This document shows positions 41,051 to 49,800 of a stretch of 64,000 nt of DNA, one piece after another (position 1 is the first letter of the stretch; each line of letters opens with the position of its first letter). The DNA comes from Citricoccus alkalitolerans (GTDB lineage Bacteria; Actinomycetota; Actinomycetes; Actinomycetales; Micrococcaceae): assembly GCF_039528175.1 (NCBI RefSeq), contig NZ_BAAALH010000001.1:1240001-1304000 (forward strand), in the 5' to 3' direction. The position numbers were made by a program, and so were the translations under genes. The notes beneath the pieces were generated by a model that worked only from the letters and a program-made list of their open reading frames with translations, was not told where the DNA came from and made no database searches.

Positions 41051-42150
41051 TGGGACAGCACCCACTCGCCGTAGAACAGGGCGATGCCGACGGCCACGCA
41101 GAGCAGCCCGATGATCCAGAACCGGATGACCACGGTGACCTCGGCCCAGCCCTTGAGCTCGAAATGGTGTTGCAGCGGAGCCATCAGGAACACCCGCTTG
41201 CCGCCGGAGATCTTGAAGTAGCCGACCTGGATGATCACCGAGAGGGTGATGAGGACCATGAGCCCGGCCAGGATGACCACGAGGAGTTCGGTCCGGGACA
41301 TGATGGCGAAGCCGGCGAGGGCGCCGCCAAGAGCGAGCGAGCCGGTGTCCCCCATGAAGATTTTGGCCGGGGCGGTATTCCACCACAGGAATCCGATCAG
41401 GGCGCCGGTGAGGATGGAGGCAAGCACCGCCAGATCCATGGAGTCGCGCACCTCGTAGCAGCCGGGCCCCTCGCCGGTGACCCCGCACGACTGGTTCGCC
41501 TGGAACAGGGTGATCAGCATGTAGGCGGCGGTGATCATGGCGGTGGCCCCGGTGGCCAGCCCGTCCAGCCCGTCCGTCAGGTTCACGGCGTTGGTGGTGG
41601 CCGTGGTGATGAGGTTCGACCAGACCACGAAGAGGATCACGCCGAGGACCGGCCCGGCGAAGGCCAGGTCGATCGGCAGATCCCGGACGAAGGAGATGGC
41701 GGTCGAGGCAGGGGTCAGTCCGCGTTCGTTGGGGAAGTTCAGGGCCAGCACGGCGAACGTGATGCCGACCACGGCCTGCAGGACGATCTTCGCCCAGGGA
41801 GTCAAACCGAGCGAGCGCTGATTGGTGATCTTGGTGAAGTCGTCCAAGAAGCCCACGAAGCCCATCCCGACCATGAGCAACAACAGAATCATGGCGGAGG
41901 CCGTGATCCCGGCGTTCTCCAACTGCAGACCGGACATGATCCAGTGGGTCACGAAATACGCAAGCACGGTGGCGACCACGAAGACCGCTCCGCCCATGGT
42001 CGGCGTGCCGCGCTTCGTCGCATGAGAGGTGGGACCGTCATCACGGATGAACTGGCCGTACCCCTGACGAACGAGGAACTTGATGAACAACGGAGTGCCG
42101 ATGAGTGTCAGCACGAGCCCCAGGAGGGCACCGATCAACAGGCCTATCAC
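41047..42150 (-). CDS. mraY: Phospho-MurNAc-pentapeptide transferase
   Basis: Ten-helix membrane enzyme that makes lipid I from UDP-MurNAc-pentapeptide and undecaprenyl phosphate. Signatures: DDGPTSHATKRGTPTMGG, GFLDDFTKITNQRSLGLTPW (Asp pair), NLTDGLDGLATGAT with the catalytic NLTDGLDG, AKIFMGDTGSLALGGALAG and MAPLQHHFELKGW with the HHxE motif. Length is 367 residues. GTG at 42150 overlaps the murF stop by 4 nt. Confidence 0.96.
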   Translation of the reverse strand: MIGLLIGALLGLVLTLIGTPLFIKFLVRQGYGQFIRDDGPTSHATKRGTPTMGGAVFVVATVLAYFVTHWIMSGLQLENAGITASAMILLLLMVGMGFVGFLDDFTKITNQRSLGLTPWAKIVLQAVVGITFAVLALNFPNERGLTPASTAISFVRDLPIDLAFAGPVLGVILFVVWSNLITTATTNAVNLTDGLDGLATGATAMITAAYMLITLFQANQSCGVTGEGPGCYEVRDSMDLAVLASILTGALIGFLWWNTAPAKIFMGDTGSLALGGALAGFAIMSRTELLVVILAGLMVLITLSVIIQVGYFKISGGKRVFLMAPLQHHFELKGWAEVTVVIRFWIIGLLCVAVGIALFYGEWVLSQ

Positions 42151-43673
42151 TGGCTCTGCTCCTTCCGGTTCCCGATGGTCGGGACTTCCATGGGGCCCGG
42201 ACCGGCCGGACCGTGTGCGAACCGATCGCCCAGATCTCCCAGGCCGGCACCGTTCGAGGACTTGAACAAGACGATGTCACCCGGGGCAAGCTTGTCCCGG
42301 AGCAGCACCTCGGCAGCGTCGAGGTCATCGGCGAAGTCAACCTCGTCGCCCCATGACCCCTCGTTCACGGCGGAGGTGTAGAGCGGGCGGGCGCCGCGGC
42401 CGACGACCAGGAGCTGGCTGATGTTGAGCCGGACGACGGCCGTGCCGATCGCGGTGTGCTCGCTGATGCGGGCATCGCCCAATTCGAGCATCTCGCCCAG
42501 CACCGCCCAGGTGCGCCGTCCCGTGGACCGGCCCATCATGGCGAGGGTCTGCAGGGCCGCCCGCATCGACTCGGGGTTGGCGTTGTAGGCGTCATTGATG
42601 ATGGTGATGCCGTCGGGGCGGTCGGTTCGCTCCATCCTCCGGCGGCTCACGGGGCCGGCGCCATTGAGCGCAGCGGCGATGTCCTCCACAGTCAGGCCGG
42701 CGGCGGCCGCGGCCGCGGCGGCAGCCGCGATGTTGGAGGCGTGGTGACGGCCGATGAGACCGGAGACCACGGGGTGGGGTTCGGCGCCGGTTCCCGCACC
42801 GAGCCGCAGGTCGAACTCGGGCTGCTCGTCGGCGTTCGTCGTGAGCGAGTCGGCCAGGGCGGAGAAGGCTGCCGTGCCCGCCTCGAGGTCCGCGTCCACC
42901 AGCGGGAAGGAGCCGTCCTCCACGGAGAACCAGACCACGCGACCCGGGGTGCGGGAGGCCATCGCGGCCACACGGGCGTCGTCCAGGTTGAGCACGGCGA
43001 AGCCGTTCGACGGCAGGGACTCGACCAGTTCGCCCTTGGTCTTGGCGATGTTCTCCACCCCGCCGAACTTACCGGCGTGAGCGGAACCGACCATCAGGAC
43101 GACCCCGATGTCCGGCTGGACCATGGAGGAGAGGTACTCGATGTTGCCCAGCTCATCAGCGCCCATCTCGATCACGAGGTAGCGCGTGTCCAGCTCGGCC
43201 CGGAACACGGTGAGCGGCACGCCGACCTCACCGTTGTAGGAGTTCTGCGGAGCCACCGTAGGCCCCGCGGTGGCCAGGATGGTGGCCAGCAGGTCCTTGG
43301 TCGTGGTCTTGCCGGCGGAGCCGGTGATGCCGATGACCGTGGTCGGCGAATGAGCGCGGATCCGTCCCACGATGTAGGTGGTCAGACGTCCCATGGCCAG
43401 CACCACGTCGTCCACGATGACCGCGGGGTCCGGCCGGCCCTCGGCGTCGTTGGTCTGCCGCTCCGCCAGGATGAGCGTGGCTCCGGCGGCGCGGGCAGCG
43501 GGGATGAAGTCGTGCCCGTCGGCGTGCTCACCGGGCTTGGCGATGAACAGGGTCCCGGCGGCGGCTTCCCGGGAATCGGTGGTGGCGGAGTCGACCGTGG
43601 CACCGGGCGGCACGGAGGCGGTGAGGGCGCCTCCCGTGGCCTCGGCGACGGCGGTTGCGGTGAGTTCGATCAT
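42147..43673 (-). CDS. murF: UDP-MurNAc-tripeptide-D-alanyl-D-alanine ligase
   Basis: Adds the D-Ala-D-Ala dipeptide, completing the pentapeptide precursor. Motifs: DSREAAAGTLFIAKPGEHAD, GITGSAGKTTTKDLLATIL (P loop), NSYNGEVGVPLTVF, IEMGADELGNIEYLS, VLNLDDARVAAMASRTPG, GRHHASNIAAAAAAAAAAGL and INDAYNANPESMRAAL. Length is 508 residues, slightly long because of an insert around the QPEFDLRLGAGTGAEPH segment. ATG at 43673 overlaps the murE stop (ATGA). Confidence 0.95.
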   Translation of the reverse strand: MIELTATAVAEATGGALTASVPPGATVDSATTDSREAAAGTLFIAKPGEHADGHDFIPAARAAGATLILAERQTNDAEGRPDPAVIVDDVVLAMGRLTTYIVGRIRAHSPTTVIGITGSAGKTTTKDLLATILATAGPTVAPQNSYNGEVGVPLTVFRAELDTRYLVIEMGADELGNIEYLSSMVQPDIGVVLMVGSAHAGKFGGVENIAKTKGELVESLPSNGFAVLNLDDARVAAMASRTPGRVVWFSVEDGSFPLVDADLEAGTAAFSALADSLTTNADEQPEFDLRLGAGTGAEPHPVVSGLIGRHHASNIAAAAAAAAAAGLTVEDIAAALNGAGPVSRRRMERTDRPDGITIINDAYNANPESMRAALQTLAMMGRSTGRRTWAVLGEMLELGDARISEHTAIGTAVVRLNISQLLVVGRGARPLYTSAVNEGSWGDEVDFADDLDAAEVLLRDKLAPGDIVLFKSSNGAGLGDLGDRFAHGPAGPGPMEVPTIGNRKEQSQ

Positions 43674-45412
43674 GACCCGTCAACTTTACGTCCACGCCCA
43701 TGAGAATCCGATGAGGGGCCGAAGCCGTGCCGTGCCAGGGCGGCCCGGAGTTCCATCCGGTCGTCCAAGGCCACATCCACACCGTCCATGTCCTGGACGG
43801 TTTCATGGCCGCGGCCGGCCAGCAGCACCGTGTCAGCAGGTGTGGCCAAGGACACGGCCAAATCGATGGCGTCCTGGCGCGGCGCCGCCTCGTGGACCTC
43901 GACGTGGCGGCCGGTCCCGGCGGCCTGACGGGCCGCTTCCCGGACGCCGGTGAGCACCTCGGACCGGATGCCCGCAGGTTCCTCGGTGTGCGCGTCGTCA
44001 TCGGTGACGATCACGACGTCGGCCCATTCGGCCGCGATGCGACCCATCACCGGGCGTTTGGCCCGGTCCCGGTCCCCGGTGGCGCCGAACACCAGGATCG
44101 TGCGTCCGCTGGTGTTTCCGGCCGCTTGGCGGGCGTCCCGCACGGACTCCAGGGCACGCACCATCCCGTCCGGATTGTGGGCGAAATCGACGATGCCGTC
44201 CGGGGACTGACCGACGACTTCCATGCGGCCGGGCACGGCTGTGGCGAAGGGCCCCTGGCCCACCGGTACGTCCAGCACGCGGGCCACGGCATCCCACTCG
44301 ACCCCCGGCAGGGATTCGAAGACCATGACGGCGGCCAGCGCGGCGTTGGCCACGTTGAAACGGCCGGGCAACCCGGTGGAGGCGACGACGCTACGGCCGC
44401 TGGCGGCATGGAGCAGGGTGAACCGGTACCCCAGGCCGATGGCCTCAAGGGACGTGATGGTCCAATCCGCGCCCGTCAGCGGAGTGCCCCCGTGGTCGGC
44501 CGCCGGCCCCAGGGACAGAGTCGCGGTGGGGCAGCCGGCGGCATCGGCCATCCTGGTCCCCCAGGTGGCGCCGTCATGGTCCGGGGCATCGGGACCGCCG
44601 TCCAGGGTGATGACGGCACGGCCGGTCCGTCTGGCATCGAAGAGGCCCGCCTTTGCGGCGAAGTACTCCTCCATGGAGCCGTGCAGGTCCAGGTGGTCCT
44701 GGGTGAGGTTGGTGAACCCGGCGACGGCAAAATGCAGGCCCGCGACCCGGCGGTAGCTGATGGCGTGGGAGGAGACCTCCATGGCGACCGAACTGACCTG
44801 TTCCTGGCGCATCATCGCCATCAGCGCGTGCAGCTGAGTGGATTCGGGTGTGGTGAGGGTGCTTGGGACCGAGCGACGTCCGGCGCGGATCTCGATGGTG
44901 CCGATCAGGCCGGTGGTCTCTCCCCACGCCTCCAGCAGCGAGGTGAGGAAATAGGTCGTGGTCGTCTTGCCGTTCGTGCCGGTGATCCCGTACATCCGCG
45001 GACCCGCCCCCGCATTCCGGTAGATGGCCGCGGCAGCCGGCCCAACGGCGTCGCGCACATTCCGCACCACCAGCACCGGGGTGCCGGTGGGCAGGTCACC
45101 GGCCAGCGCCGCCCCTTCCCGGTCCGTGAGGAGCCCGGCGGCGCCGGCTGCCACGACGGCCGCGGCAAATTCCGCCCCGTGGCGATTGGCACCAGGCACG
45201 CCCACGTAGAGATCGCCGGTTCGCACCGCACGGGAGTCCATCGAGATCCCTGCGGGGCCGGGCTGTCCGGGCAATCCGCTCTCCACGCCGGAGAGTTCAA
45301 CGGGCAGGCCAGAGCGATGGAGCGCCTCGATGAGGTCGCTCCAATCCAGGGGGTCCGTGTGGTCCGGGCGGAAGGCAGCATCCTGCTCGGCAGGGGTCAG
45401 AGGTGAGGTCAT
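43670..45412 (-). CDS. murE: UDP-MurNAc-L-Ala-D-Glu ligase adding the third residue (probably L-lysine)
   Basis: Adds the diamino acid at position 3 of the stem peptide. Motifs: ISMDSRAVRTGDLYVGVPG, MYGITGTNGKTTTTYFL (P loop), VAMEVSSHAISYRRV, TNLTQDHLDLHGSMEEYFAA and VDFAHNPDGMVRALESV. The specificity loop, DNPR in meso-diaminopimelate enzymes, here reads TDDDAHTEEPAGIRSE; the arginine that holds the diaminopimelate carboxylate is missing, which agrees with the lysine-type walls of Micrococcaceae. Length is 580 residues. ATG at 45412 lies 17 nt after the ftsI stop. Confidence 0.94.
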   Translation of the reverse strand: MTSPLTPAEQDAAFRPDHTDPLDWSDLIEALHRSGLPVELSGVESGLPGQPGPAGISMDSRAVRTGDLYVGVPGANRHGAEFAAAVVAAGAAGLLTDREGAALAGDLPTGTPVLVVRNVRDAVGPAAAAIYRNAGAGPRMYGITGTNGKTTTTYFLTSLLEAWGETTGLIGTIEIRAGRRSVPSTLTTPESTQLHALMAMMRQEQVSSVAMEVSSHAISYRRVAGLHFAVAGFTNLTQDHLDLHGSMEEYFAAKAGLFDARRTGRAVITLDGGPDAPDHDGATWGTRMADAAGCPTATLSLGPAADHGGTPLTGADWTITSLEAIGLGYRFTLLHAASGRSVVASTGLPGRFNVANAALAAVMVFESLPGVEWDAVARVLDVPVGQGPFATAVPGRMEVVGQSPDGIVDFAHNPDGMVRALESVRDARQAAGNTSGRTILVFGATGDRDRAKRPVMGRIAAEWADVVIVTDDDAHTEEPAGIRSEVLTGVREAARQAAGTGRHVEVHEAAPRQDAIDLAVSLATPADTVLLAGRGHETVQDMDGVDVALDDRMELRAALARHGFGPSSDSHGRGRKVDGS

Positions 45413-45429
45413 GGTCGGGCAGTCCCCTC

Positions 45430-47229
45430 TTACCAGGGACGCTTCTGCGGGTCTTCGGGGAAGACGTCGTAGTTCTGCGGTTCCTGGTCGCTCGGCGGCA
45501 CGTTGTACTTGGTCAGCAGGTAGGAGAGTACCTCGGCGGCGGTGTCCTCCACCTGCCAGGTCTTCCAGTCACCCTGCGGCCGGTGGACGGAGATCGCCAC
45601 CACGAACTGCGGATCGTCGAGGGGAGCCACGCCGGCGAATGAGGTGGTGTAGCCGTTGTAACCGCCCACGCCGGCGGCCTCGCCGGTACCGGTCTTGCCG
45701 CCCACGCGGTATCCGGGGATCTCGGCCGGACCGGCGGTACCCAGCTCCACGACGCCCTCCATCAGACGGAGCATCTCCTCGGAGGTCTCCTCGGAATAGA
45801 TCCGGGTGCCCTCGCCCTCGGGGACGACTTTCTCCGAGCCGTCGGCGTCGATGTAGGCATCGATCAGCTGGGCCTCCTTCTCCACCCCGCCGTTGGCCAC
45901 CGTCTGCAGGATCTGCGCGAGGTGCAGCGTGGTCTGGGTGTAGCCCTGGCCGAACATGGTGGTGAACCGCTGGCGGCCGTCCCACTGGGACGGTTCCACC
46001 AGGATGCCCTTGTTGCTGCCGGGCAGGCCGATGTCGATGTGTTCTCCGACGCCGAGCTTCTTCAGGTAGTCGTAGCGAACCTGGTCCTCGACGGTCTGCG
46101 CGACCTGCACGGTTCCCGTGTTGTAGGACCGCGTGAAGATGCCTGCCGTGGTCATGTCATAGGTGTCGTGGGGCATGGAGTCGTTGATGACCTGTCCGCC
46201 GAACTTCTGCTTGTTCGGGACCGTCCACGTGTCCGTCGGGGAGACGCCGCCTAGCTCGAGAGCCGTGGCGAAGGTCGAGATCTTCCCGGTGGATCCCGGC
46301 TCATAGGACTGTGTCAGTGATGTGGGCCGCCAGAACAGGCTGTCCGTGGCCGAGGGATCGGAGGGGTCCACGGTGGTCGAATCGGCCATCGCCACGATCT
46401 CGCCGGTCTTGGCGTTCATCACGGTGATGTTGCCCCAGGCGGCGTTGTAGGACTCGGTCTTGCGGGCGATCGCCTCCTGGGCGAACCACTGCACGTCCTG
46501 GTCGATGGTCAGCCGCAGGTCCTGGCCGTCCACGGCGGGGGTCTCGGAGAACTCCGCGTTGGGGATGCGCACGCCGTCCGCGGCGATCTCGTAGGTCCGC
46601 TGGCCCTCCGTGCCCGAGAGGTGCTCGTCCTGGCTCAGTTCGAGACCTTCCAACGGGGTGCCGTCTCCCCCGAGGAAGCCGAGGATGGATCCTGCCACCG
46701 AGCCATTCGGATAGGAGCGTTCAGACACCGGTTCGGCCAGGAGGCCGGGGATGCCGATCTCCATGGCCTGTTCCTTGACCTCCGGTGTGATGCCCTTCAT
46801 GACCACTTTGTAGGGACGGTCACCGACCATGCGCTCGCGCAGCTCCTGGGCGTCCACGTCAAGGATGCCGGAGAGTTCCTGCAGGGAGTCCTCCAGGGCC
46901 ACATCCTCCATGGCGTTGGTCTCGTTGTCCCACTTGCGGTAGTCCTGGACGAGCCGCTGGTCCGCCACGAGGTCGTAGCGGTCCACCGAGGCGGCGAGCA
47001 CACGGCCCTGGGAGTCGAGGATAGAGCCGCGCTCCGGTGTGATCGAGACGGAGCGCAGCCGCTCCTTCATCGCCTCCGAGGCATGGCCCGATGCGTCGAC
47101 ACCCTGGATGACCACCAATCGCAGCGCCAGCACCACGAGCAGTCCCAAGGCCAGGAGGATGCTGAGCCGCAACCGACGCCCGCTGGCGTCCACGGCGGCG
47201 CCTGTTCCGGTTCCGGGAGTCCTGGCCAT
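45430..47229 (-). CDS. ftsI: Septal transpeptidase FtsI (class B PBP)
   Basis: Cross-links peptidoglycan at the septum. A short cytoplasmic tail and membrane helix (about 20-42) precede the pedestal domain, which begins with the RGSILDSQGRVLA motif near residue 67. The transpeptidase domain carries Ser313-Thr-Gly-Lys316 (YEPGSTGK), Ser368-Tyr-Asn370 (SYNTGTVQ) and Lys512-Thr-Gly (VGGKTGTG). Length is 599 residues. ATG at 47229 is about 80 nt downstream of ftsL. It works with FtsW. Confidence 0.95.
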   Translation of the reverse strand: MARTPGTGTGAAVDASGRRLRLSILLALGLLVVLALRLVVIQGVDASGHASEAMKERLRSVSITPERGSILDSQGRVLAASVDRYDLVADQRLVQDYRKWDNETNAMEDVALEDSLQELSGILDVDAQELRERMVGDRPYKVVMKGITPEVKEQAMEIGIPGLLAEPVSERSYPNGSVAGSILGFLGGDGTPLEGLELSQDEHLSGTEGQRTYEIAADGVRIPNAEFSETPAVDGQDLRLTIDQDVQWFAQEAIARKTESYNAAWGNITVMNAKTGEIVAMADSTTVDPSDPSATDSLFWRPTSLTQSYEPGSTGKISTFATALELGGVSPTDTWTVPNKQKFGGQVINDSMPHDTYDMTTAGIFTRSYNTGTVQVAQTVEDQVRYDYLKKLGVGEHIDIGLPGSNKGILVEPSQWDGRQRFTTMFGQGYTQTTLHLAQILQTVANGGVEKEAQLIDAYIDADGSEKVVPEGEGTRIYSEETSEEMLRLMEGVVELGTAGPAEIPGYRVGGKTGTGEAAGVGGYNGYTTSFAGVAPLDDPQFVVAISVHRPQGDWKTWQVEDTAAEVLSYLLTKYNVPPSDQEPQNYDVFPEDPQKRPW

Positions 47230-47307
47230 CTACGGTGTCCTTCCTGCCCGGCGACGGGTGCGGTGTTCGGTGGGGTCCTACGGGTGGTCGGTCAGAGGTG
47301 GGTCAGG

Positions 47308-48090
47308 TCAGTTTCCACGGGCGGAGAACTCCGGGGCCGGGATCGTGCCGCCGTTGAGGCTGTCCGATCCGCCGGCCACATCCTCCTGCGCTGGGCTCTC
47401 AGCCATGTCCGCCGAGCCGTTCCCGGTGACATCCCCACCGGTCGGGGCGGGCAGGTCAGCGAAGGCACCGACGCCGACGGGGTCCTCAATCGCCTCGGGG
47501 GTTTCCGCGTCCGAGGCGGTGGAGGCCGAGCCGGCAGCGGCTGCCGCGTGCTTCTCGGCGGGGCTTTCGGGGGCGGCCACGTGGCCACTGGGCTTGTCCT
47601 CGGCGTCGGCAGCGGTGGCGGTCCCGGTGACCGCACCGCTGGGCAGATCGATCGAGGCGATGTCTCCCGGATTGACCATGCCCAGCTTCGTGGCCTCGGC
47701 TGCCAGGTTCTGCGGGGCTTCCAGGTGTTCGACCTGCTGGCGGAGCAGCTCGTTGGACTGGCTCAGGTCCAACTGCTCGTTCTTGAGCGAGACCAGCTCG
47801 TATTGGCGGTTGGACACCGTGATATTGGTGACGAGGACAGTCATCAGTGCAGCGACCAGGACGGCGATGCAGAGACCCGCGAATCCGCGGCCGGACTTGC
47901 GGATGGGAGCGGGGACGAGCGCCAGCGGGGTGCGCCGGCGCGACGAGGAGTTCTGGCCGGCGTCGCCATCGGGCTGCCGTTCGGACCGGATGACGGGTTG
48001 CCAAGGAGCAGCCTGTCCGACCTGCGGAGCGGTGCTCTCGCGGGTCGGGACGGGCTGCTGCATGGCGAGTCGCTGCTGCGTTGCGGTCAT
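47308..48090 (-). CDS. ftsL: FtsL-like septum protein with a long acidic tail
   Basis: Bitopic protein at the ftsL position between rsmH and ftsI. A 65-residue Gln/Arg-rich cytoplasmic part precedes one membrane helix (about 70-90, FAGLCIAVLVAALMTVLVTN) and a short coiled coil (NRQYELVSLKNEQLDLSQSN, then LLRQQVEHLE) ending in AAEATKLGMVNPGDIASIDL, as in FtsL/FtsB proteins. The last 115 or so residues are an unusual Ala/Asp/Glu/Pro/Gly-rich tail outside the membrane; most FtsL proteins stop near the LGM motif. ATG at 48090 overlaps the rsmH stop (ATGA). Confidence 0.85.
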   Translation of the reverse strand: MTATQQRLAMQQPVPTRESTAPQVGQAAPWQPVIRSERQPDGDAGQNSSSRRRTPLALVPAPIRKSGRGFAGLCIAVLVAALMTVLVTNITVSNRQYELVSLKNEQLDLSQSNELLRQQVEHLEAPQNLAAEATKLGMVNPGDIASIDLPSGAVTGTATAADAEDKPSGHVAAPESPAEKHAAAAAGSASTASDAETPEAIEDPVGVGAFADLPAPTGGDVTGNGSADMAESPAQEDVAGGSDSLNGGTIPAPEFSARGN

Positions 48091-49082
48091 GCTTTGCTCC
48101 TTGATGCTCTGATCTTCTCAACTGCTCGCACTTTCGCTGAGGAGGCGCGAGGGTTTTGTTCGATTTCTTTCTCAGTGGGTTTGTCCACGCCCCGGGTGAC
48201 GACCTTGACCACGGGAGCGTGTTCCTCGAGTTCGATCGGGAAGCCGGGGGGTGCCGTCGAGGTGGCGTCGGCCATGATCGCCCGCTTGGTGATCCGGTCC
48301 TCGAGCGAGTGATAGCTCATGACGACCAGTCGGCCGCCAACGGCCAGGTGCCGTAGCGCCGCCGGGAGAGCCTCCTCGAGGACGTCGAGCTCCTCGTTCA
48401 CCTCGATCCGCAGTGCCTGGAAGGTCCGCTTCGCCGGATGTCCTCCGGTCTTGCCGGCCGCCACGGGGACTGCCCCGCGAATGACCTCGACGAGGGGGCC
48501 GGTGGAGGTGAAGGGCGACTCCGACCTGGCCTGGACGATGGCCGAGGCAATCCGCCCTGCGAACTTCTCCTCGCCCCAGGTCCGGATGATCCGCCGCAGC
48601 CGATCCTCGTCATAATCGTTGACCACGTCGGCGGCGGTGATGCCGCCCGTGGTGTCCATGCGCATGTCCAGCGGCGCGTCGTATGAATAGGCGAAGCCCC
48701 GCCCTCGCTCGTCCAGCTGGTAGGAGGAGACGCCCAGGTCGTAGAGCATGGCATCGGCCTCGTGGAAGCCCGCGGCGGCGAGGGCGTCACTGACCTCGTC
48801 ATAGGTGCCGTGCCAAGTGTGGAGCCGCTCCCCGGCCCAGGCCAACCGCTCGCCGGCCAGGCGCAGGGCCTCGGTGTCCCGGTCGATGCCCACGACGACG
48901 GCGTCCGGGTGACGCTGCAGGATCGCCTCGGCGTGGCCGCCCATGCCGAGGGTGCCGTCGAGGTAGACCGGCGTGCGTCCGGCCCGGCGAGCGGCGTCGA
49001 GGCCCGGCGACATCAGGTCCAGGACACGGTCTTGCATGACGGGTACGTGCCGGTCCTGTGCCGGAGTCGGTTCGGTTGCCAC
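48087..49082 (-). CDS. rsmH: 16S rRNA (cytosine(1402)-N4)-methyltransferase
   Basis: Methylates N4 of C1402 in 16S rRNA using S-adenosylmethionine; formerly MraW. Motifs: RHVPVMQDRVLDLMSPG, YLDGTLGMGGHAEAIL (SAM-binding), VVGIDRDTEALRLA, LYDLGVSSYQLDERGRGFAY, DMRMDTTGGITAADVVN, TFQALRIEVNEEL and VVMSYHSLEDRITKRAI. Length is 331 residues. GTG at 49082 has GGAGG upstream. A 187-nt interval separates it from mraZ; I see no promoter there strong enough to propose. Confidence 0.96.
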   Translation of the reverse strand: MATEPTPAQDRHVPVMQDRVLDLMSPGLDAARRAGRTPVYLDGTLGMGGHAEAILQRHPDAVVVGIDRDTEALRLAGERLAWAGERLHTWHGTYDEVSDALAAAGFHEADAMLYDLGVSSYQLDERGRGFAYSYDAPLDMRMDTTGGITAADVVNDYDEDRLRRIIRTWGEEKFAGRIASAIVQARSESPFTSTGPLVEVIRGAVPVAAGKTGGHPAKRTFQALRIEVNEELDVLEEALPAALRHLAVGGRLVVMSYHSLEDRITKRAIMADATSTAPPGFPIELEEHAPVVKVVTRGVDKPTEKEIEQNPRASSAKVRAVEKIRASRSKA

Positions 49083-49269
49083 GCGTCGCCTCCCCTTCCC
49101 TCGCTGATGGGTGTTCCGGTCCCTTAATTGACAGGCGGACCCTTGGACCAGATCCCCATCCGCTCACCGGTTCCGTGCCTGGCCCGGGGGAAGTCGGGTC
49201 AGGTCCGGCCGAGGGCGGCTGGAGGTCTCATTCAAGAATCCGCGCTGTGTGGTTTTGCACCCTGGTCTC

Positions 49270-49701
49270 CTAGAAGATCCCGGGCAGTACTTCCTCGTCA
49301 GTCTCGGAGAACGCGTTCTCCTGCTCCTCCAGGTAGGAGGACCAGGATCCGGCATCCCAGATCTCGGCTCTGCTGCCGGCACCGATCACGGCGAGCTCCC
49401 GGTCCAGTCCCGCATAGCTGCGCAACGGAGCCGGGATGGTGATGCGTCCCTGCTTGTCCGGAGTCTCATCCGACGCACCGGACAGGAACACACGGATGTA
49501 GTCCCTGGCCTGACGTGAGGACAGTGGTGCCGACCTCATTTGTTCGTGGACCTTCTCGAACTCACGAGCACTGAAGACATAGATGCAGCGCTCCTGCCCT
49601 CGAGTGAGGACCAAACCCTCGGCCAGCTCCTCGCGGAACTTGGCCGGGAGGATCAGCCTCGCCTTCTCATCCAGGCGCGGCGTATAGGTCCCGAGGAACA
49701 C
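49270..49701 (-). CDS. mraZ: Division/cell wall cluster repressor MraZ
   Basis: AbrB-fold DNA-binding protein that represses its own cluster in the bacteria studied. It contains the two MraZ repeats: FLGTYTPRLDEKARLILPAK with FREEL, and later VFLSGASDETPDKQGRITIP with APLRSYAGL. GTG at 49701 gives 143 residues, the normal length, and fits the universal MFxGxY start; the open frame extends 40 codons upstream through the promoter. The upstream region carries three phased TGGGG-type repeats. It is the first gene of the 20-kb division and cell wall cluster. Confidence 0.95.
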   Translation of the reverse strand: MFLGTYTPRLDEKARLILPAKFREELAEGLVLTRGQERCIYVFSAREFEKVHEQMRSAPLSSRQARDYIRVFLSGASDETPDKQGRITIPAPLRSYAGLDRELAVIGAGSRAEIWDAGSWSSYLEEQENAFSETDEEVLPGIF

Positions 49702-49764
49702 GACCCACCGCCTTTGCCGTCCGAGAGGTGCGCGTGACCCTCCTTCTTCACCACCATCCTCTGA

Positions 49765-49800
49765 TGTCCTCCACTTTACCCCACAACCCCCCACAGTCAA
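49765..49800 (-). promoter_or_regulatory. mraZ promoter overlapped by three MraZ-type repeats
   Basis: On the minus strand: -35 TTGACT (49800-49795), 16-nt spacer, -10 TAAAGT (49778-49773). From 49794 to 49765 run three direct repeats with exact 10-nt period: GTGGGGGGTT, GTGGGGTAAA and GTGGAGGACA. This matches the TGGGN-N5-TGGGN-N5-TGGGN operator described for E. coli MraZ. The repeats cover the spacer, the -10 and the start region, which suits autorepression. The predicted leader is about 65 nt. Confidence 0.7.

Noticed and set aside
43727..45406. A 559-codon plus-strand frame over murE, and similar long antisense frames over murD, dnaE, ftsI and lipA
   Set aside because: These lie opposite genes with full catalytic motifs, lack ribosome binding sites, and have Gly/Arg/His-rich composition typical of GC-rich shadows.
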